64,000 bases of DNA, taken from contig NZ_QJQX01000036.1 of the NCBI RefSeq assembly GCF_013393185.1, positions 1 to 64,000 on the forward strand. Direction: 5' to 3'. Position numbers and translations under genes: made by a program. Positions within the stretch are counted from its first letter, which is position 1. Every line of letters begins with the position of its first letter. Below the pieces are notes generated by a model that was not told the origin of the DNA, did no database searches, and saw nothing but the letters and a program-made list of their open reading frames with translations. Shown here one piece after another: positions 53,529 to 64,000 of this stretch. The stretch comes from Sphingobium lactosutens. GTDB lineage: Bacteria > Pseudomonadota > Alphaproteobacteria > Sphingomonadales > Sphingomonadaceae.

Positions 53529-54702
53529 GTCGATCAACCAGTCCAGCAACCCGTCGGCTCTTGCCGCTCCTTTAGCCTTATATGTGCATTGGCCCTTTTG
53601 CGTCTCCAAATGTCCCTACTGCGATTTTAACAGTCATGTGCGTGACCGGATCGACACAGAGGCATGGCGCACGGCGCTGGTCGCGGACATGGCGCATGAG
53701 GCGGCGCTGACCGGCGGGCGGCCGCTGACCTCCATCTTCTTCGGCGGCGGCACGCCGTCGCTGATGCCGCCCGCGCTGGTCGCGGAGCTGATCGCGGCGG
53801 CCGAGCGCCATTGGGGGCTGGCGGACGACGTGGAGATCACGCTGGAGGCCAACCCCAATTCGGTCGAGGCGGCGCGCTTCGCCGATCTCGCCGCTGCCGG
53901 GGTCAACCGCGTGTCGCTCGGCCTTCAGGCGCTGGACAATGCGGCGCTGCATTTCCTTGGCCGCGCGCATGATGTGGACGAAGGGCTGGCGGCGCTCGAT
54001 ACCGCGCAGCGCGTGTTCGAGCGGGTGAGCTTCGACCTCATCTACGCCAGGCCGGACCAGAGCGAGGCCGACTGGCAGGCGGAGCTGGAACGGGCGCTGG
54101 GCTTTGGCACCGGGCATCTGTCGCTCTACCAGCTGACGATCGAGCCGGGCACGCGCTTCGCTACGCTGGTGGCGCAGGGCAAGCTGACGCCCGCCGATCC
54201 CGACCATGGCGCGACGCTCTATGAACTGACGCAGGCGATGACCGGCACGGCGGGCATCCCGGCCTATGAGATCAGCAACCATGCCCGCGCGGGTCAGGAA
54301 AGCCGGCATAACCTCACCTATTGGCGCTATGGCGACTATATCGGCATCGGCCCCGGCGCCCATGGCCGTCGCACCGGCGCGGCGACGCTGCGGCACAAGA
54401 AGCCGGAAAACTGGATGGGCGCGGTGGAGCGCAACGGCCATGGCACCCAGAGTGAGGAGCCGCTCGCCGGCGAGGATCGCGCGCGCGAGGCGCTGCTGAT
54501 GGGGCTGCGTCTGGCCGAAGGCGTCGACCTCGACCGGATAGCCGCCCTGTCGGGCATCGGCATCGCGCAACTGGTGGATGAACGCACCATCGACCAGCTG
54601 ATCGATATCGGCCTGCTGCATCGCAAAGGTGCGAAACTTCAGGTCGCGGCGGCGGGGATGCTGCTGCTCGATGCGATCCTGCCGGAAATCGTGATAGTGT
54701 GA
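53527..54702 (+). CDS. hemW: Radical SAM haem chaperone HemW
   Basis: A 391-residue radical SAM protein related to HemN. LYVHWPFCVSKCPYCDFNSH carries the CxxxCxxC iron-sulfur motif. TSIFFGGGTPSLMPPALVAE and GVNRVSLGLQALDNAALHFL are family motifs. It is thought to insert haem into respiratory enzymes rather than act as a coproporphyrinogen oxidase. The start codon overlaps that of the divergent CAP gene and has no visible ribosome-binding site. It commonly follows rdgB, as here once the two inserted lipoprotein/CAP genes are discounted. Confidence 0.92.
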   Translation: MSINQSSNPSALAAPLALYVHWPFCVSKCPYCDFNSHVRDRIDTEAWRTALVADMAHEAALTGGRPLTSIFFGGGTPSLMPPALVAELIAAAERHWGLADDVEITLEANPNSVEAARFADLAAAGVNRVSLGLQALDNAALHFLGRAHDVDEGLAALDTAQRVFERVSFDLIYARPDQSEADWQAELERALGFGTGHLSLYQLTIEPGTRFATLVAQGKLTPADPDHGATLYELTQAMTGTAGIPAYEISNHARAGQESRHNLTYWRYGDYIGIGPGAHGRRTGAATLRHKKPENWMGAVERNGHGTQSEEPLAGEDRAREALLMGLRLAEGVDLDRIAALSGIGIAQLVDERTIDQLIDIGLLHRKGAKLQVAAAGMLLLDAILPEIVIV

Positions 54703-54758
54703 GGCGCAAAGGGCGCAGAGCAATCCGAGGCACGGCCTCCTCTACGCGAAAGCCCGGA

Positions 54759-55286
54759 TCAGGGCTGCTCGGTGGTCTTGCCCTGCCCGCCCTGCGGCAC
54801 CGGCACCGCGTCCTTGCTGGTCATGGCGACGGCGGGCGGTCCCTTCCGGATCGCGGCGGCCAGCTTGCCGACGGGCGCGCAGTCGCCCTTGCACAGCTTC
54901 TGCGCCTCCGCGAGCACTTCCCTGGCGCGCGCGACCGCGCCCTTTTCCATCATCGCCTCACCCTGTCCGGCCAGCGCCGCGACATCGGTGGGGTCGAGCA
55001 GCAGCGCTTCCTTGTAGAGGCGGATTGCCTTGCCCTGCAGCCCCTGCGCGCGGGCGACCTCGGCCAACTCGACGAAGGCGGCGCGATTGCGCGGGTCGAC
55101 AGCCAGCGCGCTTTCCAGCGCGTCGTTGGCGCCCTGCAAATTGCCGGCCTTGCGCGCTTCCTCGCCGGCTTTCTGCCATTCGATCGACCGCGGGCTGATC
55201 TGGTTGTCCGGCTTCTGGCTCAACCCCATGCTGGAAACGGTGGTCAGAACGGCAGCAAGGGCAATCGAGGCAGGGGTGAAACGCAT
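54759..55286 (-). CDS. Exported TPR protein
   Basis: A 175-residue protein with a signal-like N-terminus ([20 protein letters not shown]) and about three TPR motifs ([60 protein letters not shown]). ATG 55286 has GGAGA upstream; the longer frame overlaps the rsmB-like gene. Role unknown, probably a periplasmic protein-protein adaptor. Confidence 0.75.
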   Translation of the reverse strand: MRFTPASIALAAVLTTVSSMGLSQKPDNQISPRSIEWQKAGEEARKAGNLQGANDALESALAVDPRNRAAFVELAEVARAQGLQGKAIRLYKEALLLDPTDVAALAGQGEAMMEKGAVARAREVLAEAQKLCKGDCAPVGKLAAAIRKGPPAVAMTSKDAVPVPQGGQGKTTEQP

Positions 55287-55363
55287 TATAGTCTCCAGCC
55301 ATGTTTCAGGCGTTGATTCCGACCAAGTGTCGCGGTTTTGCGCGGCCTTGTCCATGCTCTGTT

Positions 55364-56539
55364 TCAAGCCCCCCGCTTGAGCCGCGCGAAATAGAAGCCG
55401 TCACTGCCGTCATGTCCCGGCGTCAGCAGCAGCCCCTCGCCATGGCGCCGGCCGACGGACAAGTCGATCGGCTCGGCCGTCCAGCCGGCATGGCGGCTGA
55501 GGAAGGCATCGACCTGATCGCGCCCTTCCCGGTCGGTCAGCGCACAGGTCGCATAGACTAGCACGCCATCCGGCGCGAGCAAGGGCGCGGCGAAATCGAG
55601 GATGCGGGCCTGTTCCGCGACGAGCCGGTCCAGCCGCGCCTGCGTCAGCCGCCAGCGCGCCTCGGGATTGCGCCGCCAAGTGCCGGTGCCCGAACAGGGC
55701 GCATCGACCAGCACGACGTCCGCCTGCCCCTGCACAGGCGCCAGCCCGCGGGCTTCATGGGCCTGGTCCAGCAGCAGGGTCTCGATGAAGGTCGCCCCGG
55801 CCCGCTCGGCGCGGGGTTCCAGCCGGGCGAGGCGCGAACGGATGGTGTCGGCCGCCAGCAACCGCCCCTGCCCCGCCATGGCGGCAGCGAGCGCCAGCGT
55901 CTTGCCACCCGCACCGGCACACAGGTCGACCACGGTCATGCCCGGCTGCGCACCGCAGGCGGCCGCGATCCACTGGCTGCCGGCATCCTGCACCTCGACC
56001 CGCCCAGCCTTCCAGGCCTCATTCTGCTCGATCGGCGATCCTTCGGGCAGGCGCAGCGCATCGGGCAGGCCCGCGATCGGCGCCGCATCGGCCAGCAGCA
56101 GCGCGACGTCGGCCGGCGTCGCCTTCAGCCGGTTGACGCGAAGGTCGACGGGCGCGCGGCCCAGCAGCGCATCCTGCTCCACCGGCGCGGCGAGCAAGGG
56201 TTGCAGCCAGCCCGGCACGGCGCCCGCCTCCGCCCCGGTCTCGCCCGGCTCGATCGGCAGCGGCGCGTGGACGGACCCATCGAACAGGGCGGCGATTTCG
56301 GGTCGCTCCTGCGCCACGCCGATCATCGCCTCGCGCCCGGTTTCGGGCCGCTCCGCCGCCCGGCGGATCGCATCATAGACATGATCGCGGACCGCCCGCC
56401 GGTCACGCGACCCGGCGTATCGCCGCTCCTTGAAATAGCGCGCGATCAGCGTATCAGCCGCCGGCCCGCCATCGCGCGCCGACGCGATGATGGCGTCGAG
56501 AAGGTCGATCGCGGCCTGGATGCGGGCGGATGGGGTCAT
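55364..56539 (-). CDS. RsmB/NOP2/Sun-family rRNA 5-methylcytosine methyltransferase
   Basis: A 391-residue SAM-dependent RNA methyltransferase. [20 protein letters not shown] is motif I. The two catalytic cysteines are in [20 protein letters not shown] and [20 protein letters not shown]. An N-terminal NusB-like region ([18 protein letters not shown]) is present. Likely target is 16S rRNA C967 as for RsmB, but the family includes other sites. It follows guaB on the same strand. Confidence 0.87.
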   Translation of the reverse strand: MTPSARIQAAIDLLDAIIASARDGGPAADTLIARYFKERRYAGSRDRRAVRDHVYDAIRRAAERPETGREAMIGVAQERPEIAALFDGSVHAPLPIEPGETGAEAGAVPGWLQPLLAAPVEQDALLGRAPVDLRVNRLKATPADVALLLADAAPIAGLPDALRLPEGSPIEQNEAWKAGRVEVQDAGSQWIAAACGAQPGMTVVDLCAGAGGKTLALAAAMAGQGRLLAADTIRSRLARLEPRAERAGATFIETLLLDQAHEARGLAPVQGQADVVLVDAPCSGTGTWRRNPEARWRLTQARLDRLVAEQARILDFAAPLLAPDGVLVYATCALTDREGRDQVDAFLSRHAGWTAEPIDLSVGRRHGEGLLLTPGHDGSDGFYFARLKRGA

Positions 56540-56540
56540 A

Positions 56541-56577
56541 ATAAATCCTCCCCTCCCCGGAAAGGAGGGGAATTTAT
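56541..56577. terminator. Hairpin between guaB and the rsmB-like gene, family E
   Basis: CCCCTCC (56550-56556) pairs with GGAGGGG (56564-56570). Outer ATAAAT/ATTTAT also match across a bulge. It lies immediately after the guaB stop and just before the next ATG. Confidence 0.55.
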
Positions 56578-56583
56578 CTGTTA

Positions 56584-59621
<3,038 letters not shown>

Positions 59622-59665
59622 AGTGATTTCGAGTGAAATGGACCATTGCAAGGCTCGGAAATCAC
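59622..59665. repeat. Nested palindromic repeat, family D copy 2
   Basis: AGTGATTTCGAGTGAAATGG then ACCATTGCAAGGCTCGGAAA and TCAC starts directly after the sulfotransferase stop. Its reverse complement matches the copy at 22216-22259 at most positions. Confidence 0.7.
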
Positions 59666-59731
59666 CGAAAACAAAAGAAAATGGAGTTTATCCTGATTCA
59701 ATCTAAACAGGATAGACTTACGACTGGGCAA

Positions 59732-59750
59732 TCTTTTGATTGCCGGCATT
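59732..59750. repeat. Partial family C sequence
   Basis: TCTTTTGATTGCCG then GCATT repeats the beginning of the 58-bp unit at 28475 before diverging. Located 33 bp from the stop of the aldolase-like gene. Confidence 0.45.
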
Positions 59751-59782
59751 TGCCGCGCTGGCCTCCAACTCCGGGCCGTCCG

Positions 59783-60934
59783 TCACCAGCCGCCAAAGCG
59801 CGGCCAGATGGCCTGAACGTCCGATCCCGCCTGCACCACATGATAGCGATCATGCTGGGCCGCCGTGGCGCAGGCATGGTTCGGGAAAATACGCACCCGA
59901 TCCCCGATGGCGAGGCTCGGCAGGCTCTCCGACGACCCGGCACGCAGCGCCAGCACGCCATGTTCCTGATTGGCCTGCGCCACGATCAGGTCGCCGAACG
60001 GTCGACCGGACAGGTCGCACACCAGGCCATAGCCCTGGTCGACCGCCTGGCTGGCCGTGCCCCGGTCACGCGACAGCGCCATCCAGCCGGCGTCGACCAA
60101 TATCCAGCCTTTGTCCTCCTGATGGCCGATGACGGTCGCCAGCACCGACAGCGCGATCTCCGCATGGCTGCAGATGCCGATACCCGCCATGACCAGATCG
60201 AAAAAGACGAAGACGCCCGCCCGCACCTCGGTCACGCCGGTCAGATCGACCGCGCTCAGCGCCGTGGGCGTGGAGCCGACGCTTACGGCCGGGCAGGCGA
60301 AGCCCCCGTCCCGCAGATTCTGCGCCGCCGTCACCACGGCCAGACGTTCCGCCTCGGCGGCGGCGCGCAGCGCTTCCTCGCCCTGCGCGCCATAGCTGTC
60401 GCCCGCATGGGTCAGCACGCCGCGCAATTGCCCGCCCTGCGTCAGGGCGGTCGCAATCGCGCAAAGCCGGTCGCGATCGCCGGGCTGCACGCCTGAACGG
60501 TGGCCGTCGCAATCGATCTCGATCAGCGCCGGGATCGCCATCCCGGCCGCCCGCGACACCTCCGCCACGGCGACCGCCTGTTCCACCGAATCGAGCAATA
60601 TGGCGAGGTCGACGCCCTGCGCGCGGAGCGCCAGCACATCGGGCAATTTGGCCGGCGTGATCCCGACCGCATAGACGATGTCGCTTACCCCCGCCGCGGC
60701 AAAGCGCCGCGCCTCCTCCATCGTCGATACGGTCGCCGGCCCTTCGGGGGTCGTCATCATCCGCCGCGCCACCTCGATCGACTTGCCGGTCTTGAGGTGC
60801 GGCCGCAGCGGAACGCCCCGTTGCGCCAGCCGATCGCGCAGCCGGTCGATATTTCGCGCCATCCGCGCCCCATCCAGCACGAGGCAGGGTGTCGGCAGGT
60901 CGTGCAGGCTGGCGGGAAGGGCAATATGGGTCAT
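59783..60934 (-). CDS. D-threonine aldolase-like PLP enzyme (DSD1 family)
   Basis: A 383-residue fold-type III (alanine-racemase-like) PLP enzyme. PTPCLVLDGARMARNIDRLR and the Schiff-base lysine in VPLRPHLKTGKSIEVARRMM open the barrel. The C-terminal metal site is RVRIFPNHACATAAQHDRYH (HxC pair), which separates D-threonine aldolase/D-serine dehydratase types from racemases. Substrate could be D-threonine, 3-hydroxy-D-aspartate or D-serine. The ATG at 60934 has GGAG 6 nt upstream; the frame extends further but without similarity. Confidence 0.85.
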   Translation of the reverse strand: MTHIALPASLHDLPTPCLVLDGARMARNIDRLRDRLAQRGVPLRPHLKTGKSIEVARRMMTTPEGPATVSTMEEARRFAAAGVSDIVYAVGITPAKLPDVLALRAQGVDLAILLDSVEQAVAVAEVSRAAGMAIPALIEIDCDGHRSGVQPGDRDRLCAIATALTQGGQLRGVLTHAGDSYGAQGEEALRAAAEAERLAVVTAAQNLRDGGFACPAVSVGSTPTALSAVDLTGVTEVRAGVFVFFDLVMAGIGICSHAEIALSVLATVIGHQEDKGWILVDAGWMALSRDRGTASQAVDQGYGLVCDLSGRPFGDLIVAQANQEHGVLALRAGSSESLPSLAIGDRVRIFPNHACATAAQHDRYHVVQAGSDVQAIWPRFGGW

Positions 60935-61009
60935 GGCAGGCTCCGGCTGGTTCCTTTCCATCGCCGTTCCGATCGCGCATTTCAATGACCGAACCCTGCC
61001 GCCCAAAGC

Positions 61010-61044
61010 AAAAAGGGCGCGGCCTCCACGGCCACGCCCTTTTT
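61010..61044 (-). terminator. Rho-independent terminator of ftsH
   Basis: AAAAAGGGCG-C-GGCC-TCCAC-GGCC-A-CGCCCTTTTT, with one mismatch, 23 bp past the ftsH stop. Runs on both sides make it bidirectional in form. Confidence 0.9.
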
Positions 61045-61066
61045 CGTCAATGCAAGGCCGACCGGC

Positions 61067-63019
<1,953 letters not shown>

Positions 63020-63079
63020 TCTCTTTCACCCGCCAAGATAGGGAACGCCTGTAAAAGCGCAAGCGGATGCGCGCGACGG

Positions 63080-63271
63080 TCAGCCGCCGAATATCGTCCT
63101 GACAACCATATAGCCGAGCGCGATCGCCGCACCAGCCGACAGGCCACATAAAAGATAGCCCATATAGAGAAGCAGCGGTGGATGCGGCTGCCGCAGCTTG
63201 TGGTTCCGCTTCGCCGCCGAAAGGATCACGCTCGCCAACAGGCCGTAGGTCAGAGCCGCAAATTCCACCAT
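63080..63271 (-). CDS. Hypothetical small membrane protein
   Basis: A 63-residue frame (MVEFAALTYGLLASVILSAA; then LLLYMGYLLCGLSAGAAIAL) with two membrane segments separated by a basic loop (KRNHKLRQPHPP). It lies between tilS and ftsH on their strand. A GTG three codons upstream is the other start. I recognise no family. Hydrophobic pattern and position in a conserved operon support coding, but nothing shows expression. Confidence 0.5.
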   Translation of the reverse strand: MVEFAALTYGLLASVILSAAKRNHKLRQPHPPLLLYMGYLLCGLSAGAAIALGYMVVRTIFGG

Positions 63272-63399
63272 ATTCGTCACTATCCCGCAAAAATCGGGAC
63301 GGATTAACCATGGCAGGCGTTAAGAAAACATCATTGCACTGCAACAAAGCGCCCAGCCGTGAGAGTCGCGCGCCCGGCCGTGGAACCTTTCCGTAACGA

Positions 63400-64000
63400 T
63401 CAGCGGCGCGGCGGCGCGGGCAACAGGGTCCACGCCGCTCCGCCCTTCAGCAGCCATGCGCCGAGACTCGCCTGCCCGCCCTCAGCGGCAGCGGCAATGG
63501 CACGATCCAGCGAATCACCCCGGGGCGGCAAGGCGCCCGGCGCCGCCCGCTCCAGCATCACCAATAGCAGCCGACGCAGATATTCGCGCGGCAGGTCGGT
63601 CCGGTCGAGCACATAGGCCCGGCCCTCCGCCCGGACATGGCGCGCGGCGAGATCGGCAACGCTCCATTCCAGCGCGGCCTCCGCCTCCGCCAGCGCCGCT
63701 GCGCTGCGCGCCGCCGCCTCGGCATCCAGCCAGTCCGCCCCCGCCAGCGCCACCCGAATCGACGCCCGGTCGAAGCGCGGATCGACATTGGACGGGTCAT
63801 GGACATGGGGCAGCCCGTCGGCCTGCGCCAGCGCCATCAACGCCACCTTGCGCACGCCCAGCAGCGGCCGGATCACCCGCCCCGCCCGCGCCCGCACGCC
63901 GGCCAGCCCGCCGACGCCCGATCCGCGGTTGAGCCGCATCACCATGGTTTCCAGCTGGTCGTCGGCATGATGGGCGGTCATGATCCAGTCGATGCCGCGC
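63400..64000 (-). CDS. tilS: tRNA(Ile)-lysidine synthetase (N-terminal part outside window)
   Basis: Attaches lysine to C34 of tRNA-Ile(CAU), giving it AUA specificity. The frame is open to the right edge: codons before the first ATG read RGIDWI, then MTAHHADDQLETMVMRLNRG, the TilS motif after the PP-loop. The PP-loop itself (SGGxDS) is beyond base 64000. The C-terminal part shows VIRPLLGVRKVALMALAQAD. The visible part is about 200 residues of an expected 310-330, shorter than the E. coli form, which has an added C-terminal domain. Confidence 0.93.
   Translation of the reverse strand, partial: RGIDWIMTAHHADDQLETMVMRLNRGSGVGGLAGVRARAGRVIRPLLGVRKVALMALAQADGLPHVHDPSNVDPRFDRASIRVALAGADWLDAEAAARSAAALAEAEAALEWSVADLAARHVRAEGRAYVLDRTDLPREYLRRLLLVMLERAAPGALPPRGDSLDRAIAAAAEGGQASLGAWLLKGGAAWTLLPAPPRR

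Overview
The window is a high-G+C chromosomal segment that reads as an alphaproteobacterium of the Sphingomonadales, probably Sphingobium or a close relative. The basis is gene content and order (DUF2312/GapR, DUF1244, a LiuR-type MerR regulator beside an acyl-CoA dehydrogenase, hrcA-grpE near rph-rdgB-hemW, sdhC-sdhD-sdhA) and abundant short palindromic intergenic repeats. Genus is inference. I see no rRNA, canonical tRNA, CRISPR array, insertion sequence or prophage. Two genes are cut by the window edges: ugd at the left and tilS at the right.

1-6.5 kb is the end of a surface-polysaccharide locus: UDP-glucuronate (ugd), GDP-mannose (manA, manC), its conversion to a GDP-6-deoxyhexose, probably GDP-D-rhamnose (gmd, rmd), and an outer-membrane export lipoprotein (Wza type). 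6.8-11.4 kb is a sulfate-activation block: TSUP permease, cysD, a cysN-cysC fusion and cysQ. These make PAPS and remove PAP. A PAPS-type sulfotransferase with an added membrane domain lies at 58.3 kb. 11.5-15.5 kb is a four-gene cluster of unknown function: an Ddl-like ATP-grasp ligase, a nucleotidyltransferase, a sugar-transfer-associated ATP-grasp protein and a GT4 glycosyltransferase. It is the best candidate here for an undescribed pathway.

15.6-19.8 kb holds an FAD protein, a TonB-dependent receptor and a DUF2946 protein, probably metal related. 19.9-22.1 kb is a MerR regulator with a clear operator and an acyl-CoA dehydrogenase. 22.8-28.4 kb has an amino-acid permease, dnaK-dnaJ with a heat-shock-type promoter, a periplasmic copper chaperone and a putative zincin. 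28.4-34.4 kb has a tandem 58-bp hairpin repeat, tadE-tadG, a third ATP-grasp protein and sdhCDA without sdhB. 34.6-44.6 kb is mostly housekeeping: a globin-coupled chemotaxis transducer, prmA, a dienelactone hydrolase, a cytosolic-type M14 carboxypeptidase, rpmJ, pyk, small conserved proteins, a YebC factor and ruvC.

44.7-46.5 kb contains a PadR repressor with its own operator, an atypical tRNA-like element and a low-G+C gene. 46.6-58.0 kb has threonine synthase, grpE-hrcA, rph, rdgB, hemW, an RsmB methyltransferase and guaB, interspersed with small lipoproteins. The right end has the sulfotransferase, a D-threonine-aldolase-like enzyme, ftsH, a small membrane protein and tilS. At least five families of palindromic intergenic repeats recur, mostly at gene 3' ends.
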